DNA of 12,099 bases from an uncultured Methylococcaceae bacterium. Lineage in GTDB: Bacteria > Pseudomonadota > Gammaproteobacteria > Methylococcales > Methylomonadaceae. Where the stretch lies: NCBI GenBank assembly GCA_903903765.1, contig CAIVAH010000043.1, forward strand, positions 1 to 12,099. The letters are read 5' to 3'. Each line of letters begins with the position of its first letter. The first letter of the stretch is position 1. Shown piece after piece: positions 1 to 7,449 of this stretch. Both the position numbers and the translations under genes were made by a program. A model generated the notes under the pieces. The model saw nothing but the letters and a program-made list of their open reading frames with translations. It was not told where the DNA came from and ran no database searches.

Positions 1-245
1 AAATAATAATTACGCTCAGTCCCCACACCATAACCCGATGGAGCAGGCATCGTAAAATTCTTATATTTCTCAGCTAATATCAAAGCCGGCTTTTGTTTTT
101 GCAATCTAAAGTTTTGTGCTTTGGGATTAAAAACTTCACCATAACGACCACAAGTTATTTTGTTGGCTTGCGGAAAACGCGCTGAAATCTCCAACACCCG
201 AGGATGTTGCAAGATATTTTCTTCTATATAGATGGTTTCGATCAT
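1..245 (-). CDS. Spore photoproduct lyase-like radical SAM protein (5' end only)
   Basis: The reverse strand is open from an ATG at 245-243 to the window edge, giving 81 residues with no stop. The peptide starts MIETIYIEENILQHPR and includes RYGEVFNPKAQNFRLQK (residues 34-50), KPALILAEK (52-60) and APSGYGVGTERNYY (68-81). From memory this matches the N-terminus of the SplB/spore-photoproduct-lyase-like family found in proteobacteria. In that family the sequence continues into the CxxxCxxC site that binds the radical-SAM 4Fe-4S cluster; here that motif would lie outside the window. True SPL reverses the UV lesion 5-thyminyl-5,6-dihydrothymine in spore DNA. The substrate of homologues in non-sporulating bacteria is not clear to me. 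An upstream ATG at 249-247 is followed at once by TGA in its frame, so ATG-245 is the likely start. No clear Shine-Dalgarno sequence precedes it. The gene is divergent from proC. Confidence 0.75.
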   Translation of the reverse strand, partial: MIETIYIEENILQHPRVLEISARFPQANKITCGRYGEVFNPKAQNFRLQKQKPALILAEKYKNFTMPAPSGYGVGTERNYY

Positions 246-363
246 GCCATTAGTTTTTCAGTTGCGTCTTTTGAAGAAGCATTTTATAGGAAAACACTTG
301 CGAATTATTGCGCTGCCCTTATATAGGTTAAAATATGTTTAACTTAACCTAACTTTATTTAAG
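246..363. promoter_or_regulatory. Divergent intergenic region splB-like/proC with nested palindromes
   Basis: This 118-bp spacer must hold promoters for both divergent genes. Two nested inverted repeats sit just before proC: TAGGTTAA (324-331) with TTAACCTA (344-351), 12 nt apart, and GTTAAA (327-332) with TTTAAC (338-343), 5 nt apart. Possible rightward promoter elements are TTGCGA (298-303) with TATATA (320-325), spacer 16, or TTGCGC (308-313) with TAAAAT (329-334), spacer 15. Both are imperfect. The palindromes overlap the candidate -10, as an operator would, but no regulator can be named. Confidence 0.35.
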
Positions 364-1191
364 ATGAATACACAGAAAATTGGTTTTATCGGTGGAGGCA
401 ATATGGCCTCTAGTTTGATTAGTGGTTTAATTGCCAGCGGGCATTCTGCTCAACGTATTTGGGTGTCAGATATTAATTTAGACGTCCTTAAAAACTTAGA
501 AAACAGTCTAAATGTTAATACGACGACAGATAACGATGAAATCATCAATGCCGTTGATGTAGTGGTTTTAGCAGTTAAGCCGCAAATATTAAAAGAAGTC
601 GCTGAAAAAATCGGGCCTTTAATACAACAAAACAAATCATTAGTTGTTTCAATTGCTGCAGGTATTAGTCAATCTAGCTTAAGCCAATGGTTGGGGGCCG
701 ATATTGCCATTGTACGTTGTATGCCTAATACTCCCGCACTCGTTTTAACCGGTGCTACTGCTTTACATGCTAATTCTAAAGTAAGCGCTACTGAACATGA
801 TTTAGCAGAAAGCATTATGCGTTCGGTGGGTATTGCGCTATGGGTTGAACAAGAAAGTGAATTAGATGCCGTTACCGCCGTTTCTGGTAGTGGTCCAGCT
901 TATTACTTTCTATTGATGGAAGCTATGGAAAAGGCAGCTTTAGAATTAGGCCTAACAGCAAATACAGCTCGTTTATTAGTACAGCAAACTGCCTTAGGTG
1001 CGGCAAAAATTGCTTTGGAATCAACAGAATCTCCAGAAGAGTTACGTAAAAGAGTTACATCGCCAGGCGGAACAACCCAGCGAGCTATTGAAACATTTGC
1101 AGAAGGCGGCTTTATAGATTTAGTATCAAAAGCCTTGCATGCGGCTAGAGATCGATCAATCGAAATGTCTAAACCAGCGGAGAATAATTAA
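364..1191 (+). CDS. proC: Pyrroline-5-carboxylate reductase
   Basis: ProC performs the last step of proline synthesis, reducing 1-pyrroline-5-carboxylate to L-proline with NAD(P)H in the cytoplasm. The 275-residue product is close to the usual size of about 270. An N-terminal Rossmann fold is marked by IGFIGGGNMA (residues 6-15), followed by VVVLAVKPQ (66-74) and CMPNTPA (119-125). The C-terminal helical dimerisation domain contains AVSGSGPAYYF (172-182), and the family signature appears as RVTSPGGTTQRAIETF (230-245). No strong Shine-Dalgarno sequence precedes ATG-364, but the Rossmann strand begins right after it, as in homologues. The stop codon shares one base with the yggT start. In many gammaproteobacteria yggS precedes proC; here the upstream neighbour is instead the divergent SPL-like gene. 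There is no sign of damage. Confidence 0.97.
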   Translation: MNTQKIGFIGGGNMASSLISGLIASGHSAQRIWVSDINLDVLKNLENSLNVNTTTDNDEIINAVDVVVLAVKPQILKEVAEKIGPLIQQNKSLVVSIAAGISQSSLSQWLGADIAIVRCMPNTPALVLTGATALHANSKVSATEHDLAESIMRSVGIALWVEQESELDAVTAVSGSGPAYYFLLMEAMEKAALELGLTANTARLLVQQTALGAAKIALESTESPEELRKRVTSPGGTTQRAIETFAEGGFIDLVSKALHAARDRSIEMSKPAENN

Positions 1192-1769
1192 TGGGCTCAA
1201 CATACTTTACAGATCCACTGATATTTTTAATTGATAGTTTATTTTCATTGTATATTTTAGCGGCGTTATTGCGCTTCTTATTACAATGGGGTGGTGCAGG
1301 CTATTACAATCCGATTCTACAATTTTTAGTAAAAATAACCCATCCACCTCTAAAATTATTACGTCGCTTTATTCCATCTGTCGGTAAAATTGATACAGCA
1401 TCATTAATACTTATATTGGCATTACAGATGTTGGCTGACTTTTCAATTCGCCTACTTTTAGATGGTGGCATGATTAATATAGGTGCACTGGCGATTACTT
1501 CTTTTGCGCAGCTAATTTCTTTACTACTTAATGTATTAGTTTTTAGTGTTTTTGCTAGAGCATTATTAAGTTGGGTTAATCCGGGGACATTCAGTTCTGC
1601 GGACTCTGTATTAAGAACCATTACTGAACCGGTACTTAATGTATTTAGACGCATTATTCCGGATTTAGGTGGCATTGATTTATCACCTTTAGCGGCTTTA
1701 ATGGTATTGCAAATGGCAAAAATGGTTCTTTTGCCACCTCTGTATGAACTCGCGAGTTTAGTTAGCTAA
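1191..1769 (+). CDS. yggT: YggT family integral membrane protein
   Basis: This is a 192-residue hydrophobic protein built as two copies of the YggT domain. Copy one (about 10-80) has [28 protein letters not shown] and [12 protein letters not shown]. Copy two (about 108-175) repeats the pattern with [36 protein letters not shown]. Four membrane segments are likely, near 9-32, 68-90, 100-125 and 163-185. The family is in the inner membrane; its role is poorly defined, with reported links to osmotic/ion stress and, for plant and cyanobacterial relatives, to membrane and division functions. ATG-1191 follows a good ribosome site, GGAGA at 1179-1183 with a 7-nt spacer, inside the proC end, and shares the last A of the proC stop, so the two are probably co-transcribed. 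The 3' end overlaps the convergent rnfB-like gene by 12 bp. Confidence 0.93.
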   Translation: MGSTYFTDPLIFLIDSLFSLYILAALLRFLLQWGGAGYYNPILQFLVKITHPPLKLLRRFIPSVGKIDTASLILILALQMLADFSIRLLLDGGMINIGALAITSFAQLISLLLNVLVFSVFARALLSWVNPGTFSSADSVLRTITEPVLNVFRRIIPDLGGIDLSPLAALMVLQMAKMVLLPPLYELASLVS

Positions 1770-2333
1770 ACTTGGTTTGGAGCCGAGCAGCGCTAATCTT
1801 TTTTGTTTAGCGCGCTCAGCTTTATCTTTATTTTCTTTTTCTATACGAAAGTTTTTCGCTTCGTAACGGCCCCTAGCTACTTGAGCCGCCGCATATTTTT
1901 GGGTTTTAAAAAAGTCTAACTCAGTTTCAATAATTGGCTCAACTACTCTCATTTCAATACAATCAACTGGGCAAGGCGATACACAAAGTTCACATCCTGT
2001 ACATTCAGATGCGATCACGGTATGCATAAACTTTGCCGCTCCTAAGATGGCATCAACAGGACAAGCCGCAATACATTTAACGCAACCGATACAGTCTTCT
2101 TCAATAATAATAGCGATTTGTTTAGGCTTGTGCTCACCAAATTCTGGATTCAGCGGTTTTATTGAAACACGTAGTAACTTGGCTAATTGTGCAATACCCT
2201 CATCACCACCTGGCGGACATTGATTGATATCTGCTGCACCTGTATTAATGGCTTCAGCATAAGGTAGGCACCCCTTAAAGCCACATTGACCGCATTGCGT
2301 TTGTGGCAAAATTGCATTGATTTGCTCTATCAC
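1758..2333 (-). CDS. rsxB: RnfB/RsxB-type 4Fe-4S electron transfer protein, no membrane anchor
   Basis: The product is a 191-residue iron-sulfur protein. An Fe4S domain (C14, C17, C22, C39 in [13 protein letters not shown]...QCPPGG) is followed by two 4Fe-4S ferredoxin motifs (C81, C84, C87, C91 and C111, C114, C117, C121). The tail from about 140 to 185 is basic and helical. RnfB of the complete Rnf/Rsx complex starts with a membrane helix before the first cluster; this one starts only 13 residues before it. The start is GTG-2333, and an in-frame TAA lies two codons upstream (2339-2337), so a longer N-terminus is impossible without a frameshift. No rnfA, C, D, G or E is present nearby. Anchorless RsxB-like ferredoxins are also known in other proteobacteria. 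It lies 12 bp downstream of the coiled-coil gene, probably co-transcribed, with no visible Shine-Dalgarno sequence. Its last codons overlap yggT. It probably shuttles electrons in the cytoplasm; the partner is unknown. Confidence 0.9.
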   Translation of the reverse strand: MIEQINAILPQTQCGQCGFKGCLPYAEAINTGAADINQCPPGGDEGIAQLAKLLRVSIKPLNPEFGEHKPKQIAIIIEEDCIGCVKCIAACPVDAILGAAKFMHTVIASECTGCELCVSPCPVDCIEMRVVEPIIETELDFFKTQKYAAAQVARGRYEAKNFRIEKENKDKAERAKQKRLALLGSKPSLAN

Positions 2334-2345
2334 GTGTTATCGAAA

Positions 2346-3977
2346 TTATTTCTTTTTACCAAACAGACTGCTAATCATCGCTTTTGTTTTAGCAATATCA
2401 TCTTTTACAAAATTAATCGGGTTTTGCTCAGGTGTTGGTATATAAGCGCCCAACTCGACTTCTGCAGTAGGCTCTGGAGTAATTTCTGGCTCTATTTTAA
2501 TTTCAGTAACAGCCGTCTCTGTAATTGTTACCGTTTCTTGTAAGATGAGTTCTTGCGCTTTTTTTCCTAGCAAACCTTTAAATTTATCGGCAAATCCAGC
2601 ACCGCTTTCTTTAACGACTGCAAGTGCGGGCTCAATTACAATGGGTTCAGTTACTACTGCTGGTGTAACAGGAACTGAATCTGGCGTAGTTTCAGCCTTG
2701 ACCTGAACGAGAGCCGTTTCAGGCGATATAATTGCTTCTGTTGTTTTTCCTCCTTTGGTGCTGCGTCCGAACATACCTTTTAATTTACCAAAACCTAAGG
2801 ATTTATCTTCTTTTACTGGTTGAACAATGGCTTCCGGTTGAGTTTTTTCTATTATAACGGGGCTTGCTTCAGCAGCTTGTATTGGATTTATTTCTGGTAA
2901 ATCTATTTTAATCTCAATTGTTTTTTCGGGACCTTTAGCAAATAAGCCTTTAAATCTTGAAGATAACCCCGTTCCTGATTCAATAGTTGTCGCGGGTGAT
3001 TCTGTTTTAATCTCTGCCGGTTCCGGTTCCGATAAAGTTACAGGGGCTACATAAGAGGAATCAACAGGTGGCGAAACGTGCTTTGGTTCGGGTGTAATGA
3101 TTTCAGGTGATATATTTATTACAGGTTCGGGTATATTTTTTTCTAAGTCTGCGATTAATTGGTCTTTAGCTGCTAATGCTGCTAATAACTGAGTGGATTG
3201 CTGATTATTATTAGCATTTGCTTGAAGTTGTTGTTCTAATAGAGGAATACGTGCTAACTCAGCTTGGCTATGAGTCAAGGCTTCAGCTAAGGCTTGGTCT
3301 GCTTTATCTTGTTGGGCTTTTAAAATAGATTTTTGATCTTCTAGTGCTTGTTCTAATTTTGAAAGTTCATTTTGTTGCGTTATTAAGGTGGTTTGTAGAG
3401 TGTCTCTTAAAGCTTCTAATTCCCTACGCTGTAATGTTTCAACCTGATAAGCTTGATCTAACTGTGCCTTTGCTTGCTGTTCAGTTTGTAAACGATGGGC
3501 TAATAAAATAGTCACTCTATCATGCTGTTGCCACAATCCATCAGCTTTAATATCACCCATCAAAGGGACAGGGCGTTCACCTAAATCAAATTTAATGGCT
3601 AAAGATTGAATTAAATTTGATATTTGTTCGTTACGTTGATTAACCAAACTTTCATGGTTTTTAGCGCGTTCGGATTCAGATTCAGCCGTTTGTTGCACTA
3701 GTTGCAGTTGCTCTGTGCTAATAAGTAACTGGTCTTGCGCTGACTTCAATTCTTGCTGGGTTATGTCAATTTGTGCTGATAGTTCAGCTTGTTTTGCAGT
3801 GTGCAATTTTTCATTTTTACGAATCTTTCTTTTCAAGAAACCAATTCTCAAGCTGTATAATATTGCCGTTATTAAAAACACAGCACCTACTAAAATACCT
3901 GCGTTAATCTGATTTATTAGCGCCCATGCTAACCAGTCAGAATAATATTGATCAATAATAGGTAAATAAGTTTCCAT
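2346..3977 (-). CDS. Membrane-anchored coiled-coil protein with repeated FKGLFGK-like motifs (unknown function)
   Basis: I do not recognise this 543-residue protein. A short N-terminus is followed by one membrane segment at about 25-45 (AGILVGAVFLITAILYSL) and a basic stretch FLKRKIRKNEK (47-57), which suggests an N-out, C-in anchor. Residues about 55-130 and 160-280 are rich in Gln, Glu, Leu and Ala and look like coiled coil. From about 283 to the end the protein is Pro/Glu/Thr/Ile-rich and probably disordered. It is broken by four short amphipathic basic motifs: SGTGLSSRFKGLFAKG (334-349), SLGFGKLKGMFGRS (393-406), SGAGFADKFKGLLGKK (458-473) and the terminal KTKAMISSLFGKKK (530-543), spaced 59, 65 and 72 residues apart. 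They resemble membrane-targeting helices such as those of MinD or the FtsY N-terminus. That likeness is an inference. The gene ends 12 bp before the rnfB-like start, so the two form a likely operon. Confidence 0.85.
   Translation of the reverse strand: METYLPIIDQYYSDWLAWALINQINAGILVGAVFLITAILYSLRIGFLKRKIRKNEKLHTAKQAELSAQIDITQQELKSAQDQLLISTEQLQLVQQTAESESERAKNHESLVNQRNEQISNLIQSLAIKFDLGERPVPLMGDIKADGLWQQHDRVTILLAHRLQTEQQAKAQLDQAYQVETLQRRELEALRDTLQTTLITQQNELSKLEQALEDQKSILKAQQDKADQALAEALTHSQAELARIPLLEQQLQANANNNQQSTQLLAALAAKDQLIADLEKNIPEPVINISPEIITPEPKHVSPPVDSSYVAPVTLSEPEPAEIKTESPATTIESGTGLSSRFKGLFAKGPEKTIEIKIDLPEINPIQAAEASPVIIEKTQPEAIVQPVKEDKSLGFGKLKGMFGRSTKGGKTTEAIISPETALVQVKAETTPDSVPVTPAVVTEPIVIEPALAVVKESGAGFADKFKGLLGKKAQELILQETVTITETAVTEIKIEPEITPEPTAEVELGAYIPTPEQNPINFVKDDIAKTKAMISSLFGKKK
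2349..2978 (-). repeat. Four in-protein copies of an amphipathic G-F-x-x-K-F-K-G-L-F-G-K motif
   Basis: Within the coiled-coil gene, four degenerate copies lie at 2931-2978, 2760-2801, 2559-2606 and 2349-2390. The core is [FL]-K-G-[LM]-[FL]-[AG]-[KR] in the first three; the last is the variant SSLFGKKK at the extreme C-terminus. Copies 1-3 are preceded by an ESG- or DKS-like turn and all are followed by an acidic, Pro-rich linker. The codons differ between copies, so the similarity is kept at protein level and is not a recent DNA duplication. Confidence 0.75.
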
Positions 3978-4111
3978 AAAATATGTTTCTCAAAAAATAA
4001 TAAGCGTTTTAAATTCTACAGGTCATGATAGCCGTAAGTTCTTTTAAACATTACCTTATACAATAAGTTTTAAGGATTGCAAAAAACAAATGTTTATTTA
4101 ACAGACATATT

Positions 4112-4648
4112 TTAAAACTCAATGCCTTGTTCTGCTTTAATACCTTGCTCAAAAGCATGCTTAACAAGCGTCATTTCAGTGACTGTATCCGCAAGCTCAA
4201 TAACTTCAGGGGCAGCATTACGCCCAGTTAAAATCAAATGACTCCATTCTGGTTTTTTGTTGCGAATAAAATCTGCAATCTCTTGACCATCAAGCCAGCC
4301 ATAGCCACAACAATAATTGATTTCGTCTAACAACACGACATCAAATTCCCCAGAACAAATTTTTTCTTTACACAGCTCCCAAATGGCTTGTGTGGTTTTA
4401 ATATCTTGTTCTGGATTTTTAGTGTCCCAAGTAAAGCCATCACCCAAGGCATGCCATTCTATATTATCAAAACGTGCTGCGGCTTTCTGCTCACCGGTTT
4501 GCCACTGTCCTTTGATAAATTGAATTACACAAACTTTCATCCCCCATCCTGCAGCCCTGAACACCATGCCTAAAGCGCTAGATGATTTACCTTTGCCTTC
4601 ACCTGTATTAACTAGAACCAGTCCGTGTCGGCGTTCTCTCGATTTCAT
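4112..4648 (-). CDS. btuR: Cob(I)yrinic acid a,c-diamide adenosyltransferase
   Basis: The enzyme (BtuR/CobO/CobA-type ATP:corrinoid adenosyltransferase) moves the 5'-deoxyadenosyl group of ATP to Co(I) corrinoids, forming the coenzyme B12 upper ligand in synthesis or salvage. The 178-residue product has the family P-loop NTGEGKGKSS (residues 14-23), VIQFIKGQW (41-49), GFTWDT (71-76), VVLLDEINY (104-112), LILTGRNA (138-145) and ELADTVTEM plus LVKHAFEQGIKAEQGIEF at the C-terminus. It begins close to the P-loop strand and lacks most of the roughly 20-residue N-terminal helix seen in the 196-residue E. coli protein. The start is firm: AAGGA (4660-4656) lies 7 nt before ATG-4648. It is divergent from hemL, another tetrapyrrole gene. 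No cobalamin riboswitch is evident in the 132-bp upstream spacer. Confidence 0.95.
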   Translation of the reverse strand: MKSRERRHGLVLVNTGEGKGKSSSALGMVFRAAGWGMKVCVIQFIKGQWQTGEQKAAARFDNIEWHALGDGFTWDTKNPEQDIKTTQAIWELCKEKICSGEFDVVLLDEINYCCGYGWLDGQEIADFIRNKKPEWSHLILTGRNAAPEVIELADTVTEMTLVKHAFEQGIKAEQGIEF

Positions 4649-4745
4649 ATTCAGATCCTTAAGTTAAATAAACACCAAGAAAAGATAATAATTTTACAAA
4701 AGTGAACGGCCTATGGCTTTCAATCATGATAAAGTTGCCTTATTC

Positions 4746-4763
4746 TTACAACTCTCATTGTAA
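4746..4763. promoter_or_regulatory. Short dyad upstream of hemL
   Basis: TTACAA (4746-4751) and TTGTAA (4758-4763) form a perfect 6-bp inverted repeat with a 6-nt spacer, 17 bp before the hemL ATG in the 132-bp spacer between btuR and hemL. It could be an operator or a small leader hairpin. No convincing -35/-10 pair was found in this AT-rich spacer, and a 6-bp dyad can arise by chance. Confidence 0.2.
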
Positions 4764-4780
4764 CCTTAAAAATATATATT

Positions 4781-6061
4781 ATGACCCAAGCAACTGTATT
4801 ATTTTCTGACGCTAAACGAGTTATTCCCGGTGGAGTTAACTCTCCAGTACGCTCATTTAGAGGTGTAGGGGGCACTCCTGTTTTTATTGATCATGCCTTT
4901 GGCCCTTACATAACTGACAGTACAGGAAAACAGTATATTGATTATGTCGGTTCTTGGGGGCCGATGGTTTTAGGTCATGCACATCCAGAGGTCATTAATG
5001 CTGTTAAAGTCGCTGCAGAAAAAGGCTTAAGTTTTGGTGCACCCACTGAAATTGAAACCATTATGGCTCAACGCGTCTGTGAGCTTGTCCCTTCGTGCGA
5101 TTTAGTTAGAATGGTTAGCTCTGGCACTGAAGCAACGATGAGTGCCATTCGTTTAGCAAGAGGATATACGGGCCGTGATAAGATCGTTAAATTTGAAGGT
5201 TGTTACCATGGGCACTCAGATTCTCTTTTAGTTAAAGCGGGCTCAGGCGCTTTAACATTTGGCGTACCTAGCTCACCGGGTGTTCCTGCTTCTCTTGCCG
5301 CCGATACTATTACCCTAACTTTTAATGATGTAACAGGGGTTAAACAACTGTTTGCTGAAATTGGTGAGGAAATCGCGGGGATTATTGTAGAACCTGTAGC
5401 TGGTAATATGAACTGTATTCCTCCTGTGCCTGGATTTTTAGAAACATTACGCAAGGTATGTGATCAGTACGGCAGTATATTAATTTTTGACGAGGTTATG
5501 ACTGGTTTTAGGGTAGCTTTACATAGTGCTCAAGGGTTATTTAATATCCAGCCAGATCTAACAACTTTAGGGAAAATTATTGGTGGCGGTATGCCAGTAG
5601 GAGCGTTTGGCGGCAAGCGCTATATTATGGAGCGTCTCGCTCCTCTCGGTCCGGTTTATCAAGCTGGCACTTTGTCTGGTAATCCAGTCGCTATGGCCGC
5701 GGGCTTAAAAACCTTAGAGTTAATTGCTCAGCCGGGTTTTTATGAAAGCTTAAATTTAAAAACCACAAAGTTAACTACGGGTTTAAAAGATCGCGCACAA
5801 AAAGCGGGCATTGCTTTAAGCACTAATCAAGTGGGGGGCATGTTCGGCCTATTCTTTAGCGCAGAACCGCAAATAACAAGCTTTGCACAAGTTATGCAAT
5901 GTGATCAAGCGTTATTCAAGCAGTTCTTCCATGCTATGTTAGACGCTGGTGTTTATTTGGCGCCATCAGCATTTGAAGCTGGTTTTGTATCTGCAGCACA
6001 TACGGATACGGCTTTAGAAGAAACTTTGGATATTGCTGAAGTTGTCTTTAACAACTTGTAA
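4781..6061 (+). CDS. hemL: Glutamate-1-semialdehyde 2,1-aminomutase
   Basis: HemL converts glutamate-1-semialdehyde to 5-aminolevulinate, the second dedicated step of the C5 route to haem, sirohaem and corrinoids. It is a PLP-dependent class-III aminotransferase-fold enzyme acting in the cytoplasm. The 426 residues match the E. coli length. Clear motifs are [11 protein letters not shown] (16-26), [16 protein letters not shown] (54-69), [15 protein letters not shown] (114-128), [11 protein letters not shown] (137-147), EPVAGNMNC (204-212), FDEVMTGFR (236-244, with D237 placed to contact PLP) and [16 protein letters not shown] (263-278), in which K265 is the expected Schiff-base lysine. There is no clear Shine-Dalgarno sequence in the AT-rich leader; ATG-4781 matches the family start. 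rmuC follows after 9 bp, so they are probably co-transcribed. Confidence 0.98.
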   Translation: MTQATVLFSDAKRVIPGGVNSPVRSFRGVGGTPVFIDHAFGPYITDSTGKQYIDYVGSWGPMVLGHAHPEVINAVKVAAEKGLSFGAPTEIETIMAQRVCELVPSCDLVRMVSSGTEATMSAIRLARGYTGRDKIVKFEGCYHGHSDSLLVKAGSGALTFGVPSSPGVPASLAADTITLTFNDVTGVKQLFAEIGEEIAGIIVEPVAGNMNCIPPVPGFLETLRKVCDQYGSILIFDEVMTGFRVALHSAQGLFNIQPDLTTLGKIIGGGMPVGAFGGKRYIMERLAPLGPVYQAGTLSGNPVAMAAGLKTLELIAQPGFYESLNLKTTKLTTGLKDRAQKAGIALSTNQVGGMFGLFFSAEPQITSFAQVMQCDQALFKQFFHAMLDAGVYLAPSAFEAGFVSAAHTDTALEETLDIAEVVFNNL

Positions 6062-6070
6062 AAATATCCG

Positions 6071-7414
6071 ATGACATTATTCGCTATGGCACCAGAGCTT
6101 GTTTGGGGTATAGGTGGACTATTGATCGGTGTCATAGCGATGCGGGTGTTAAATCTGCGTGATAAAGCAAAAATATCTTTACAAAGAATGCAGTTGGCCG
6201 TTTCTGAAGAAAAACTCAAGCAATATTATCAGCAAGATGCAGATTATAAAGCGGTGCAACAACTTTATCTTGAAGCCAAAAGTACTATTGTTGAATTGGA
6301 AACTCGTAGGCATGAACAGCTCAAAAATGCGGAAGAAAAATTAGCTTTTTTAAAAGATGCAGAAGCTCGACTTAGTACTCAATTTGAAAATCTAGCGGGT
6401 AAAATTTTTGAAGAACGTAATCGTCAATTCACTGAGCATAATAAAACTAGTTTAGATCATATTGTTAGGCCTTTGCGAGAACAATTAGGTGAGTTTAAAC
6501 AACGCATTGAAACTGTTTACGATAACGAAAATAAAGATCGAGTTTCTTTAACTGAACAAATTAAATTGCTCAGAAACGAAACTGCACAAATGAATAAAGA
6601 GGCCTTAAATCTTACCAGAGCCTTAAAAGGCGACAAAAAAACTCAAGGTAATTGGGGGGAGCTGATTTTAGAAACGGTTCTAGAGCGCTCTGGCCTTCGT
6701 AAAGGTATTGAATATGATACGCAAGGCTCTTTTAGAGATGAAAATAATAGGCTCTTCAAACCTGATGTCATCGTGCATCTGCCAGAAGATAAAGACATAA
6801 TTATTGATTCCAAAGTGTCTTTAATTGCCTATGAACAATACTGCGCGACTGAAGATGATAGTGCGCGTCCGCTCTATTTAAAACAACACACAGATGCAGT
6901 CCGTAACCATATTAAAGGTTTAAGCGCGAAAGATTACTCTGCATTAAAAGGCTTACATTCACTGGATTTTGTGTTGTTATTTATGCCCATAGAGGCCGCC
7001 TTTATTGCGGCCTTCCAAGCCGATGAGCGCTTATTTACTGATGCATTTGAACACAATATTGTCGTAGTTACCCCGACCACTTTATTGGCAACTTTACGCA
7101 CCATTGAAAACATCTGGCGGTATGAAAGACAAAATGAAAATGCCAAACTAATCGCTGATAAAGCAGGTGTGGTTTATGACAAAATTCGTGGTTTTGTAGA
7201 AGAATTAGATAAATTAGGCAAACAACTAATGACTGTTCAAGGTACTTATGAAGGAGTGATGAATAAACTAACTCATGGCAATGGAAATTTAATCCGCCAA
7301 GCAAATAGCTTTGTAGAGCTAGGGGTTAAGGTAAAGAAAAGTTTGCCAAAACACATTAACCAACAGGCGGGCATTGAAGATGATGTTGACCAAGCTGATT
7401 TGCCTTTTAATTAA
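6071..7414 (+). CDS. rmuC: DNA recombination protein RmuC
   Basis: RmuC-family proteins limit inversions and rearrangements at short inverted repeats and carry a nuclease-like fold; the exact biochemical activity is not settled. The 447-residue product has an N-terminal membrane segment (about 10-27, VWGIGGLLIGVIAM), a coiled-coil region (about 35-185) and the conserved RmuC core: LTRALKGDKKTQGNWGE (181-197), LERSGLRKGIEYDTQ (204-218), FKPDVIVHLPEDKDIIIDSKVSL (229-251), LLFMPIEAAF and VVVTPTTLLATLRTIENIWRYE. A PD-(D/E)xK-like set is visible: E197, P231-D232 and D246-S-K248. It lies 9 bp after hemL, with no strong ribosome site, so coupling with hemL is likely. A second ATG at 6086 is possible but would only trim five residues. 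Confidence 0.96.
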   Translation: MTLFAMAPELVWGIGGLLIGVIAMRVLNLRDKAKISLQRMQLAVSEEKLKQYYQQDADYKAVQQLYLEAKSTIVELETRRHEQLKNAEEKLAFLKDAEARLSTQFENLAGKIFEERNRQFTEHNKTSLDHIVRPLREQLGEFKQRIETVYDNENKDRVSLTEQIKLLRNETAQMNKEALNLTRALKGDKKTQGNWGELILETVLERSGLRKGIEYDTQGSFRDENNRLFKPDVIVHLPEDKDIIIDSKVSLIAYEQYCATEDDSARPLYLKQHTDAVRNHIKGLSAKDYSALKGLHSLDFVLLFMPIEAAFIAAFQADERLFTDAFEHNIVVVTPTTLLATLRTIENIWRYERQNENAKLIADKAGVVYDKIRGFVEELDKLGKQLMTVQGTYEGVMNKLTHGNGNLIRQANSFVELGVKVKKSLPKHINQQAGIEDDVDQADLPFN

Positions 7415-7417
7415 GAT

Positions 7418-7449
7418 AAAAAAAAGGCACTTAACTTAGTTAAGTGCCT
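7418..7449 (-). terminator. Rho-independent terminator for leftward transcription
   Basis: AGGCACTTAAC (7425-7435) and GTTAAGTGCCT (7439-7449) form a perfect 11-bp stem with a 3-nt loop. A run of eight A lies on the left (7418-7425), so on the minus strand the hairpin is followed by eight T, a textbook intrinsic terminator for leftward RNA. In the rightward sense the stem is followed by CATAGTGG with no U-tract, so it would end rmuC transcripts poorly or only by hairpin. No leftward gene is seen upstream of it. Confidence 0.85.

Noticed and set aside
329..340. The 12-mer TAAAATATGTTT occurs here, again at 3977-3988, and nearly inverted at 4103-4114, all in or at the edge of intergenic DNA.
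   Set aside because: In a 12-kb window, several 12-base matches are expected by chance over both strands, more so in AT-rich DNA. The sites have no common position relative to genes.
1304..1675. A 123-codon minus-strand open frame inside yggT.
   Set aside because: It is a shadow of the yggT reading frame, with no recognisable domain and no ribosome site; yggT is clearly the real gene.
4081..4108. A weak hairpin followed by TTTGTTTTTT on the minus strand just after btuR, a possible terminator.
   Set aside because: The stem is only four plus three AT-rich pairs with a mismatch and would be unstable, so it does not reach the standard for a terminator call.
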